From: Erwinia pyrifoliae DSM 12163
GTDB taxonomy: Bacteria; Pseudomonadota; Gammaproteobacteria; Enterobacterales; Enterobacteriaceae
NCBI RefSeq assembly: GCF_000026985.1
Contig: NC_017390.1
Span: 2,219,902-2,283,901 of the forward strand
Reading direction: 5' to 3'
Length of the DNA: 64,000 bases
The stretch's first letter is position 1. Every line of letters begins with the position of its first letter. The translations under genes were made by a program, and so were the position numbers. This document shows positions 39,130 to 47,090 of this stretch, piece after piece. The notes beneath the pieces were generated by a model that had not been told where the DNA came from, did not search any database, and worked only from the letters and a program-made list of their open reading frames with translations.

Positions 39130-39402
39130 TCATAAACAGAAAAACTGGATACGCCAGTCTTCGACACTCTTCTTGAATATGTTTCGACAAATAAATTCAA
39201 ACGGTCTCATTTTATAAGGATGATATCGGTTAGTTGTATGAAAATTAATTAACATCGTGCCCTCCCCCGTTGATTTAATAAATTTTAAAAATTCTGTAAC
39301 TTGAAATGATCCTGCAGATTTTATCAAAACTCGTAAACTCTCGCTATAACTCATGAAAAGAAAGCGCCAACATCTACTCTCATCTTCTTCACCTTTCTGC
39401 AT
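39130..39402 (-). CDS. Hypothetical small protein
   Basis: A 90-codon frame without recognised similarity. The N-terminus is acidic, and the middle (SESLRVLIKSAGSFQVTEFL) may be helical. No good Shine-Dalgarno is visible (AGG about 13 bases upstream). It sits upstream of the winged-helix gene on the same strand and could be part of the same transcript, or a remnant. Composition is as AT-rich as the rest of the island. Confidence 0.3.
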   Translation of the reverse strand: MQKGEEDESRCWRFLFMSYSESLRVLIKSAGSFQVTEFLKFIKSTGEGTMLINFHTTNRYHPYKMRPFEFICRNIFKKSVEDWRIQFFCL

Positions 39403-40341
39403 CTTTACGTTACCTGTATGACAATTATTCCATTTACCTGCAGGTCAAATTCAGTTCTGAATTTGTAATTTAGCGCCCAGATTAAATAATATTAATCATA
39501 CAAAAATTTCCAGTTATCGATTGTATTTACTTTTATCTATTTTCCTAGAATCAGATTTACAGTTCGATTATTTTAATCTGAATTACAAGTCAGCATTTCA
39601 GTTCTTACAGTTGTTTGAAATAAACCTGACTGTTAAAGATCTGCGCTGCATATCCTTCTCGACCAATATGATCCGAATTAGCTAACCTGCAGCATCAGTA
39701 AAACTGCAATTTTCCAGATAAATTACCCTCTTCTGACTAAGTGCATATCAATGTTACAATCACCCAATTAGTCGACTATCACGTAAATTCACCTCATAAT
39801 GCTAATCCCACGTACTGGTTTGATTAATATATTCCACCAATAATGTTCATGTACATAAGATTTTGTTTTATCTTATCAGCTTAGTCGATATGAATCATAT
39901 CATTATGTCAATCACCACGCATTTCGTACTTCCAGTAAATAAACACTTTTAGAATGATAAATCCTCCGCCCCTTATAACAACGATTATAACTTGAGATTC
40001 TTTTCAGCAGTACCTGATCCTCTGTCTGGTATTGTCATAGATTCTCAGTGTCTGTTCGGCTAAATTCAATGGAAAATATTTTTTCATGTGTTTTAAAAAT
40101 TAAATTCCCGTTCACGATTATGGCTTCTTTTTGATGGTTAGTGAGGGTAAATTGTTCTTTCTTTTGAGTTCACCCAAGAGCAACCTTAGACTAACCTATT
40201 GATTATTATCAGATAGCACTTTATGCATAAGATCCCGCCGTTTAAAAAAAGACAATTACTGTACAAAAGTACTTTCGTTGTATAACTTTACCTCTCAAGC
40301 ATCTACACATTATTTTAACAATAAGACTAAGGGATATTGCC
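39403..40341. other. 0.94-kb AT-rich region without recognisable genes
   Basis: No frame of useful length exists on either strand. A hairpin-like repeat ATAAGAT/ATCTTAT lies at 39855-39876. The stretch sits between the island regulator and the ycgZ-like gene and might be the decayed end of the island, a long regulatory region, or hold a small RNA; none of these can be shown from sequence alone. Confidence 0.35.
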
Positions 40342-40587
40342 ATGCGTCTGGACGGTTCCAATCCTATGATTGAAAATGACATCAGCCGTTACTTCGTTGA
40401 GGTGATCATGCCCTCTCAGCAAGAAACACTTGGCCAGATAGTGGTTGAAATTTTGCGTTCAGGACGTCATTTAAACCGTAAAGCGATTTGTTCAAAACTG
40501 TTGACGCGACTGGAACTGGCTTCTGGCCCAGAGCAGGAGCGCCACTATCAACAATTGATAGGCATACTGTTCGGACGTGCTGACTGA
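40342..40587 (+). CDS. ycgZ: YcgZ-like two-component-system connector protein
   Basis: The 81-residue product aligns with E. coli YcgZ: ISRYFVEV at the N-terminus, QQETLGQIVVEILRSGRHLN in the middle, and HYQQLIGILF at the end. YcgZ belongs to a family of small RcsB-linked connectors; in E. coli ycgZ-ymgA-ariR-ymgC is controlled by BluR and alters biofilm and curli production. Here a second family member and a broken third one follow on the same strand, so an ancestral operon of the same kind is likely. An AAGGGAT element precedes the ATG. Confidence 0.85.
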   Translation: MRLDGSNPMIENDISRYFVEVIMPSQQETLGQIVVEILRSGRHLNRKAICSKLLTRLELASGPEQERHYQQLIGILFGRAD

Positions 40588-40763
40588 CTTACCAGGCATT
40601 ATGTTTACAATAAGTTCGTTCCTGTGCTTGTTGATCATTGACTCAGTCCTACATTATTCACAGAATTTACTGTCGCCAATCATTTGCTGGTTCTCTGGTT
40701 CTGGCACGCAAGTCTCTATGGAGCACTTATGTATGTCTGCATCACTGATTCACAGAAGTTGGT

Positions 40764-40952
40764 ATGTACCAAAGACGAGAAGAAAAATCATCAGATAAAA
40801 TGTTGGGCGAGGCCGTAATGGCTCGACTGAAGCAAGATGCCGCCATTAATAATTCTGCCCTGATGATGATGCTTCATTCTACGTTTGCCGTTGAAATAGA
40901 TTTGCTAAGGCAAGTCGCTCTAAAGAGGGCTATGGTAGAAGTCAGTTATTAA
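40764..40952 (+). CDS. AriR/YmgA-family small connector protein
   Basis: A 62-residue product whose LGEAVMARLKQDAAINNSAL and DLLRQVALKRAMVEV follow the AriR pattern (LGQAVTNLML... and KADVIRKTLEIVL). AriR (YmgB) regulates biofilm and acid resistance in E. coli. The N-terminus is shorter than in AriR, and no clear Shine-Dalgarno is seen before the ATG at 40764. It lies 176 bases after ycgZ on the same strand. Confidence 0.6.
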   Translation: MYQRREEKSSDKMLGEAVMARLKQDAAINNSALMMMLHSTFAVEIDLLRQVALKRAMVEVSY

Positions 40953-41037
40953 CGTTCTAAACCTGCTACTAATACGCTTACATCGATGGATCGAGTCAAC
41001 CAACACTTTTAGCTTCTCACCCACGAAGGCTCTGTTG

Positions 41038-41191
41038 ATGGTACAAAAAAACATTGAAAGGTATCGTACAGCACCTAACATGTTACCTGAGCTAAATTTT
41101 ACTGGAATCTTAAGGATCGAGCTGGCTTCAGAGGGAAGACATATTCGCGACTAAGCACTTATCGTTAGCTTGCTGGAGTTCACCAGCAACA
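41038..41191 (+). pseudogene. 5' part of an AriR/YcgZ-family pseudogene, cut by the IS
   Basis: From the ATG at 41038 the frame gives TGILRIELASEGRHIRD, resembling the EILRSGRHLN block of the ycgZ product, then meets a TAA at 41152-41154. Reading past it in the same frame gives ALIVSLLEFTSN, which resembles the next family block. The frame then runs into the insertion sequence at 41192 and continues after it (42441-42499). Two defects, a nonsense codon and an insertion, make this a pseudogene. Confidence 0.6.
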
Positions 41192-41221
41192 TGATCCTAC
41201 CCACGTAATGTGGACACAGCC

Positions 41222-42077
41222 CTAAGCGAGGTTCTGGTTTTCAAATTGTTCAGGACTAAGGCCGCCACAGGCACTGTGACGACGCCACCGATTGTAATCA
41301 CACTCGATATAATTAAACACCGTTGTCCGCATTATTTCCCGGCTGGCAAAGCGTTCTCCGTGGATACATTCCACCTTCAGCGAATGAAAGAAGCTTTCCA
41401 CGCAGGCATTGTCATAACAGCAGCCTTTTGCGCTCATGCTCCCGCGCAGATTATGACATTTCAGCAAGCTCTGATAATCCGATGAACAGTACTGCCCACC
41501 ACGGTCAGTGTGAACAATCACTTTTTCAGGACGTTTTCGCCGCCACAACGCCATCTGCAGTGCGTCGCAGGCCAGTTGTGCGGTCATACGCGGCGACATC
41601 GACCAGCCAATGACGGAACGCGACCACAGGTCAATGACCACCGCCAGATACAGCCAGCCCTCATCTGTACGTAAGTAGGTGATGTCACCTGCCCACTTCT
41701 GGTTTGCGCCGCTGGCGTAAAAATCCTGTTTCAGCAGGTTCTCTGACACGGGCAGGCCGTGTTCACGATAACTGACCGGACTGAACTTGCGGGCCGCTTT
41801 CGCCCGCAGCCCCTGACGTCGCAGGCTGGCGGCAATGGTTTTTGATGTTGTACTCCGGCAGCTCGTCAGCAAGACGAGGTGCGCCATAACGCTGTTTTGC
41901 CTCAGTAAATGCCTTACCGACGGCCTTATCGCAGATGAGGCGGAACTGCTGGCGCGGGCTGATTTGATGGCGACGCAGGCACCAGACATACCAGCCGCTT
42001 CGGGCAATTCTAAGCACACGACACATGGCCTTGATACTGAACTCAGCCCGATTTTTTTCGATAAAGACATACTTCAT
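41222..42077 (-). pseudogene. IS3 transposase orfB, frameshifted
   Basis: The integrase-type DDE domain is intact in one frame: [21 protein letters not shown] and the Glu in [11 protein letters not shown] are the catalytic blocks. The N-terminal HTH_21 part ([20 protein letters not shown]...) is in another frame. The two would join as [17 protein letters not shown] if one A were removed from the five-base A-run (T-run 41839-41843 on the plus strand). One extra base therefore breaks the gene, unless it is a sequencing error. The orfB ATG overlaps the orfA stop (ATGA). Confidence 0.85.
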
Positions 42078-42373
42078 TTCAGGCGCTTCGCGAAGTATGT
42101 CGCGGCCTTTTGGAGAATGGCCAGCTCCTCAGCCTGCTCCGCCAGTTGCCGCTTAAGGCGGGCAATTTCAACAGACATTTCCTGCTCACGTTCAGAAGAG
42201 GAATGTGCATTTTTGAGCTTGCTGCGCCAGGCATAAAGCTGCGATTCATACAGACGGAGTTCACGGGCAGCTGGAGCCACACCGATACGCTCAGCAAGTT
42301 TCAGGGCTTCGTTGCGAAATTCAGGCGTATGTTGTTTGCGTGGCTTTTTGCTGGTTGATGCTGGTTTTGTCAT
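42074..42373 (-). CDS. IS3 transposase orfA
   Basis: The 99-residue product has a helix-turn-helix of the transposase_8 type ([37 protein letters not shown]) and a C-terminal leucine-zipper-like coiled coil ([19 protein letters not shown]). AGAGGTG lies five bases before the ATG. In IS3 elements OrfA regulates transposition and is fused to OrfB by programmed frameshifting to make the transposase; the orfB defect makes that fusion non-functional here. Confidence 0.92.
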   Translation of the reverse strand: MTKPASTSKKPRKQHTPEFRNEALKLAERIGVAPAARELRLYESQLYAWRSKLKNAHSSSEREQEMSVEIARLKRQLAEQAEELAILQKAATYFAKRLK

Positions 42374-42440
42374 GAGTCACCTCTTGCTTGAGAGTTTACT
42401 CACTTAGTCGCGTGTCCACTATTGGCGGGTAGGATCAACA

Positions 42441-42499
42441 CGCCTGAAGATGTCTTAAACTCTTGCCCTAAACGGCTCTTTTTTTTGATCATAATTTAG
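42441..42499 (+). pseudogene. 3' part of the IS-split AriR/YcgZ-family pseudogene
   Basis: Removing the IS and one ACA copy joins codon 41191+42441-42442 (ACG) and continues the frame as TPEDVLNSCPKRLFF to a TAG at 42497-42499. It is the downstream half of the gene starting at 41038. Confidence 0.5.
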
Positions 42500-42874
42500 C
42501 CGACAGACATCACCTTGGCGTGGTAAGTGCTTTCAATATTCAGTCCGTTACTGTCAAAACTTAATTTTCAGATTTGTTACCCTATGTAGCCATATCTGAC
42601 GGAGAGCACATGAATTAAATTTGCCCCATTAGCATAACAGGACGTGGTTATGACCCTGAAGTAAGCTTTATTAATTTCGCTGCCCTGTAATCACCAAAGA
42701 TGATTATTGCGTTACGTTTATATCTTCAGTTTGCCCATAACCTTTGTGAATGCTTGAAATGAAATTGAATGCTTTATGCCCCACTCTGAAAAATCTCATC
42801 TGTACCATGCATATTCCAGAATCTCGTCTATAATTACGCCGGATGAAGCTTTTCTACCCATAAGGAAATTTTTG
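42500..42874. other. Intergenic region upstream of the lipoprotein pair
   Basis: No gene is supported. An in-frame ATG at 42776 extends the following lipoprotein by 33 residues, which would bury its signal peptide; it is therefore not used. No strong promoter elements were recognised. Confidence 0.4.
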
Positions 42875-43108
42875 ATGAAAGTTAAAATATTCAAAACTGC
42901 ATCTATTGCTGTGCTTTCACTACTCTTTGTCGCTGGCTGTTCATCTAATCAGACAATCAGAACAACTGACGGCAGGAGCATTGTGACTGACGGGAAACCA
43001 CAAATTGATAGCGATACGGGTCTGGTTTCATATAAAGATGCTCAAACGGGCAAATCTGAACAGATTAATCGCGAGCTGATTAAGAACATGAGTGAACTTA
43101 GCAACTAA
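42875..43108 (+). CDS. YgdI/YgdR-family small lipoprotein (first copy)
   Basis: The 77-residue product has a signal peptide with lipobox VAGC (Cys21) and one YgdI/YgdR domain: IRTTDGRSIVTDGKPQIDSD followed by TGLVSYKDAQTGK and QINRELIKNMSEL. The function of the family is unknown. GGAAATTTTT precedes the ATG, and the N-terminus MKVKIFKTASIAVLS is a normal signal sequence. It is the first of two tandem paralogues. Confidence 0.88.
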   Translation: MKVKIFKTASIAVLSLLFVAGCSSNQTIRTTDGRSIVTDGKPQIDSDTGLVSYKDAQTGKSEQINRELIKNMSELSN

Positions 43109-43123
43109 GAAAACGGAGTCCAT

Positions 43124-43354
43124 ATGAATAAAATGATTGCATTGCCTCTTGCTGCTGTTCTGTGTGTTGCCGCGCTTAGCGGGTGCACCCGCTCCAGCTA
43201 TGCTATCCATACCAGCGATGGCAGAACTATTATTAGTGATGGCAAGCCACATGAAGATTCCAAAACTGGCCTTATTGCCTATACCGACGCTAACGGCATC
43301 AAGCAGCAAATTAGTAAAAGTGATGTGAAGGAAATGAGCGAACTTCCTAAATAA
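43124..43354 (+). CDS. YgdI/YgdR-family small lipoprotein (second copy)
   Basis: A 76-residue paralogue of the preceding gene: lipobox LSGC (Cys21), then IHTSDGRTIISDGKPHEDSK, TGLIAYTDANG and QQISKSDVKEMSEL. It begins 15 bases after the first copy with CGGAG upstream, so the two form an operon ending at the terminator at 43361. Divergence between the copies shows an old duplication. Confidence 0.88.
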   Translation: MNKMIALPLAAVLCVAALSGCTRSSYAIHTSDGRTIISDGKPHEDSKTGLIAYTDANGIKQQISKSDVKEMSELPK

Positions 43355-43360
43355 ATGTTG

Positions 43361-43384
43361 AAAAGCCCCTTCGGGGCTTTTCTG
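43361..43384 (+). terminator. Rho-independent terminator of the lipoprotein pair
   Basis: AAAAGCCCC and GGGGCTTTT form a perfect stem with loop TTC, six bases after the second lipoprotein stop, with a T-run within and after the 3' arm. Confidence 0.92.
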
Positions 43385-43711
43385 CTACAGATCGAAACAT
43401 ACACTATATCCTCCCGGCAAAACATCTCCAGCTTATTATTAACACTATAAATTTATTGGCATCGACTTGATCATTCTCTTAGCCGCCACGGCTGTCTCTA
43501 AACGCTACTTTCACTACAGCAAAGGCTCATCGCGAACGCTTCCGCTTAACTCAGAGATAAGCCCCAATTATTTGGTTATTTTTAGAACCTTACTCTGCAA
43601 AAGGGAGCTTCAATGATTTATCATGCCCTGGTATTGTATCTGCCTCATTACGCGCTACAGACAGTAGTCATGATTAAAACTGCTCAGCCGTCCCTGTTTA
43701 CCGGAGCGCCA
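43385..43711 (+). other. Leader region of dcuS-dcuR
   Basis: No gene is supported. An in-frame ATG at 43613 would extend DcuS by 33 residues not found in DcuS. No FNR box was recognised in this stretch. Confidence 0.4.
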
Positions 43712-45352
43712 ATGAATAACCCGAAGTCATCGAATTGCTCATGCAAGCGCCCGATGAAACTCAGTGCTTCTGTCAGCCTGCTGGTTAGCGCTGTTATAGC
43801 TACCGTATTGTTAATTGTACATCTGTTCTATTTAGTCCAGATAAGTTGCATGACACAGCACAGTATCAGAGATAAAGCACTGGCGTTAGCACGGACGCTG
43901 GCGATTTCTCCTGATATTCAACGTGGCCTGCAGCAGGTTCCTGACAACGGCATAATTCAGACGATCGCCAGTGCAACACAGCGGAGTAACGGCCTACTTT
44001 TTGTGGTGGTCACCAATATGGCGGGTATTCGCTACTCTCATCCTAATAAAAACTTAATTGGCCAGCATTTTATTGGGGATGACCTCTACCCAGCCCTGAA
44101 AAGCCGCGAAAATACAGCGATTAACAGTGGCAAGCTTGGCGTCGCACTTCGGGTATTCACCCCAATATATGACAGCCAGCAGCGGCAAATTGGCGTAGTC
44201 GCGATTGGGATCTCTCTTGGTGATGTGGCACACCAGATCAACCATGGTCGCTGGAATATTTTCTGGAGCGCCTTGTTTGGTATATTGGTCGGCGCAATGG
44301 GAACTTACCTGCTGGTCAGGGCAGCCAAACGCATTTTGCTTGGGCTGGAGCCTTATGAAATATCAACCCTGCTTGAACAGCATCAGGCCATGCTACAGTC
44401 AATGAAAGAGGGTGTGATTGCGGTCGACGATCGTAAGCAAGCCACACTGATCAACCGTGCTGCACGCCAGCTGTTGCGTGAAACGGGTCTCCTTCAGGCG
44501 CTTGATTGTGATAGCCCTGAGATTGTCGCCGCTTGCGGGCCGCTTATTGATAATCTGCATGGCGTGATGAAAAGTGGTGTTGCGCGGCGCGATGAAGAGA
44601 TCAATTTCAATGGCCGGATACTGCTGTGCAATACGATGCCGGTGCGCAAAAATACGGCTATTATTGGAGCCATCTGTACCTTCAGAGATAAGACTGAGAT
44701 AAGCCGGCTGCTCCAGCGCCTTGATGGTATGGTCAGTTATATCGATGCGCTGCGTGAACGTTCCCATGAGTTTATGAATAAGCTACATGTCATCCTCGGT
44801 CTGATGCATATGAAGAACTACGACAAGCTGGAAGATTACATCCTTAAGACGGCGTATAATTATCAGACCGAGATTGGATCGCTGTCAGGAATAATCAAAT
44901 CACCTGTTATCGCGGGTTTTCTGATAAGTAAAATCAGCCGCGCTTACGACACAGGTAATCGTCTGACGATTATTGAGGATAGCCTGCTCCCTGACAATGG
45001 GAACGAACAGCAGGTAGCGGTATTAATTACCGTGCTCGGTAATTTGATCGAAAACGCCCTGGATGCCGCTGGCGAGAGTGGTGATGGCGAGATCAGCGTA
45101 TTGCTACATTATCAGAATGGCTGGCTCAATTGTGAGGTTAGCGATGATGGCCCGGGCATAGCGGCACCGCGCTTGAAAAACATTTTTGCCAAAGGCTATT
45201 CCTCAAAAGGCGACAATCGTGGCGTCGGGCTTTTCCTGGCAAAACAACAAACCGAAAGCATTGGTGGAAAAATTATTGTAGAGTCCGAACCTGCCGTTTA
45301 CACGCAATTTTTTGTAAAACTGCCCTGGGATGGAGAGCACAAAAAGGCATGA
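43712..45352 (+). CDS. dcuS: C4-dicarboxylate sensor histidine kinase DcuS
   Basis: DcuS senses fumarate, succinate and related acids in the periplasm and phosphorylates DcuR. With the ATG at 43712 (GGAG six bases upstream) the 546-residue protein reproduces E. coli numbering: the ligand residues Arg107, His110, Phe120 and Arg147 of the periplasmic PAS domain are all present. It has two transmembrane helices (about 21-42 and 180-200), a cytoplasmic PAS domain, the phospho-acceptor His352 in RERSHEFMNKLH, and the N/G boxes NLIENALDAAG, DDGPGI and GVGLFLAKQQ. It is coupled to dcuR by ATGA. Confidence 0.97.
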   Translation: MNNPKSSNCSCKRPMKLSASVSLLVSAVIATVLLIVHLFYLVQISCMTQHSIRDKALALARTLAISPDIQRGLQQVPDNGIIQTIASATQRSNGLLFVVVTNMAGIRYSHPNKNLIGQHFIGDDLYPALKSRENTAINSGKLGVALRVFTPIYDSQQRQIGVVAIGISLGDVAHQINHGRWNIFWSALFGILVGAMGTYLLVRAAKRILLGLEPYEISTLLEQHQAMLQSMKEGVIAVDDRKQATLINRAARQLLRETGLLQALDCDSPEIVAACGPLIDNLHGVMKSGVARRDEEINFNGRILLCNTMPVRKNTAIIGAICTFRDKTEISRLLQRLDGMVSYIDALRERSHEFMNKLHVILGLMHMKNYDKLEDYILKTAYNYQTEIGSLSGIIKSPVIAGFLISKISRAYDTGNRLTIIEDSLLPDNGNEQQVAVLITVLGNLIENALDAAGESGDGEISVLLHYQNGWLNCEVSDDGPGIAAPRLKNIFAKGYSSKGDNRGVGLFLAKQQTESIGGKIIVESEPAVYTQFFVKLPWDGEHKKA

Positions 45353-46068
45353 TCAATGTTTTAGTCGTCGATGATGACGCGATGGTCGCAGAACTTAACC
45401 GTTGCTATGTTGCACAGCTTCCCGGCTTTACCTGCTGTGGTGTGGCATCGACATTACAGCAGGCAAGAGAACTGTTACAGAACAATGAATTGGCTTTTGA
45501 CCTGATCCTGCTGGATATCTACCTGCATCAGGATAACGGGCTGGATCTGTTGCCCACATTGCGTGAAACAAAACTGCCAGTCGAAGTGATCGTGATATCC
45601 TCCGCCGCCGACGCTGCTACTATCAGACAGTCACTGCATTATGGCGTGGTAGACTATTTAATCAAACCCTTTCAGTTCTCACGCTTTGAAGAAGCGTTGA
45701 CAGGCTGGCAACAGAAAAAAAAGCTTATTGACTCTCACCCATTCTATCAACAGGCCGATGTAGACCAGTTGATTCACGGTAATCACCCGGCGATGGATGA
45801 TGCAAAAAGGCTACCGAAAGGGTTAACCCCGCAAACGCTGCGTACTCTGTGCCTGTGGATCAATGCTCATCCAACCGAAGAGTTCTCTACCGATGATCTG
45901 GCCGCCGCCGTCAATATTTCACGCGTCTCCTGCCGCAAATATCTTATCTGGCTCGCGCAGATCAATATCCTGTTCACCAGCATTCATTACGGAGCCACCG
46001 GCCGGCCGGTATACCGTTACCGTCTTCAGGCAGAATATAGTGCTCAGCTTAAGCAGTACTGTCAGTGA
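45349..46068 (+). CDS. dcuR: C4-dicarboxylate response regulator DcuR
   Basis: A 239-residue CitB-type response regulator: receiver domain with Asp8-Asp9-Asp10, phospho-acceptor Asp56 and Lys107 (YLIKPF), then a C-terminal helix-turn-helix (FSTDDLAAAVNISRVSCRKY). Identity with E. coli DcuR is high through to the final LKQYCQ. In E. coli it activates dctA, dcuB-fumB and frdABCD; here the adjacent fumarate genes are the probable targets. It converges with apbE, overlapping it by 20 bases. Confidence 0.97.
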   Translation: MINVLVVDDDAMVAELNRCYVAQLPGFTCCGVASTLQQARELLQNNELAFDLILLDIYLHQDNGLDLLPTLRETKLPVEVIVISSAADAATIRQSLHYGVVDYLIKPFQFSRFEEALTGWQQKKKLIDSHPFYQQADVDQLIHGNHPAMDDAKRLPKGLTPQTLRTLCLWINAHPTEEFSTDDLAAAVNISRVSCRKYLIWLAQINILFTSIHYGATGRPVYRYRLQAEYSAQLKQYCQ

Positions 46069-47017
46069 GCTGATAGCTGTCGTTTAGCAGATTAAAGCCG
46101 AAATAACGCTGCGAGGAGCAAATAATTTGCCTGTTTCGGGTGATGAAAATAGCTTCAATTCCCGGGTTCTGCGAAAGTGTTTCCAGCCCCTTTCTCACGC
46201 CTTGCCCGTAAATCAGAGTGGTCCAGATATCGCCGTCGATTGCGTTGTCGCAAATGACGGTAACGCTCAGCAACTCGTTATCCAGTGGATAGCCAGTTTG
46301 CGGGTCTAGAATATGGTGGTAGCAGCGCCCGTCCTGCATGAAATAACGTTCATAGATACCGGAAGTCACCACCGATTTATTAGCAACACTGATTATTCCG
46401 AGCGGCGCATTGTCGGCAGCGAACGGCTGCTTAAGCCCTATTCTCCAGGCTTGCTGTACGTTATTCCCCAGTACCAGCACGTTACCACCGAGATTAATCA
46501 GCGCATCGCTAACCCCCTGCTGAAGCAGGTAGTCACGCACCACGTCTGCGATATAGCCTTTAGCAATCGCCCCCAGGTCGATCTCCATGCCCGGGCGTTG
46601 CAGATATACAGATGCTGTCGCATCGTCAAGGTCAACCTGACGCGGATCGGTCAGTGTCAGTAAAGCGCGCAATTCAGGTTCTGTCGGCACGCTGTTACCG
46701 TTAAATCCAATCTTCCAGCGTTTTACCAACGGCCCGATAGTCAAGTTGAAACGGCTGTCAGGCAGCACGCTGGCCTCTTTAGCTCGTTTGATCACCCCGT
46801 AAAGCGCCCGGCTAACGGCAACCGCATGCTTACCGGCTGCACGATTAATGGCCATGACTTCAGAGTGAGGACGATTAACGGTGAAGATATCCTCCTGTTG
46901 TTTAATCAAGCGAAACACATTGCCCGCCAGCTTCTGATTAAGTTGATACAGCTTTAGCAGGATCGGAGATCCCATCAGTACAGCGGAATAACTGTAGACG
47001 CCGGTTTCTGAAAACAT
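46049..47017 (-). CDS. apbE: ApbE-type FMN transferase, cytosolic variant
   Basis: ApbE enzymes attach FMN from FAD to a Thr of target flavoproteins. The 322-residue product has the family blocks FNLTIGPLVKRWKIGF, MEIDLGAIAKGYIAD, INLGGNVLVLG, and SVVTSGIYERYF followed by HHILDPQTGYP. It has no signal peptide or lipobox, unlike periplasmic ApbE, which suits a cytoplasmic target. It begins 73 bases after the NADH:fumarate-reductase-like gene on the same strand, and that protein has the target motif, so a dedicated partnership is likely. No strong Shine-Dalgarno was seen. Confidence 0.93.
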   Translation of the reverse strand: MFSETGVYSYSAVLMGSPILLKLYQLNQKLAGNVFRLIKQQEDIFTVNRPHSEVMAINRAAGKHAVAVSRALYGVIKRAKEASVLPDSRFNLTIGPLVKRWKIGFNGNSVPTEPELRALLTLTDPRQVDLDDATASVYLQRPGMEIDLGAIAKGYIADVVRDYLLQQGVSDALINLGGNVLVLGNNVQQAWRIGLKQPFAADNAPLGIISVANKSVVTSGIYERYFMQDGRCYHHILDPQTGYPLDNELLSVTVICDNAIDGDIWTTLIYGQGVRKGLETLSQNPGIEAIFITRNRQIICSSQRYFGFNLLNDSYQLTDSTA

Positions 47018-47090
47018 GACAACACCAGGGATATAGTGAGAATTTCAGGGCGACACGCATTTCGGGTCGCCCACAAGCCTGAGAATATCT

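Larger units (their letters stand above)
41192..42437 (-). mobile_element. IS3-family insertion sequence (1246 bp)
   Basis: The ends are imperfect inverted repeats: the outer 11 bases TGATCCTACCC are identical, and GTGGACAC recurs further in. Both sides are flanked by the same 3-bp target ACA (41189-41191 and 42438-42440), the size expected for IS3 elements. It carries orfA and orfB in the usual overlapping arrangement on the minus strand, but orfB has a frameshift. Base composition is higher in GC than the surrounding island. It interrupts an AriR-family gene. Confidence 0.93.

Noticed and set aside
40577..40798. 73-codon frame between ycgZ and the ariR-like gene
   Set aside because: No family pattern or ribosome binding site, and it overlaps both neighbours.
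9158..42500. CRISPR array or tRNA-linked attachment site for the island
   Set aside because: No regularly spaced repeats, tRNA gene or long direct repeats were seen at either edge.
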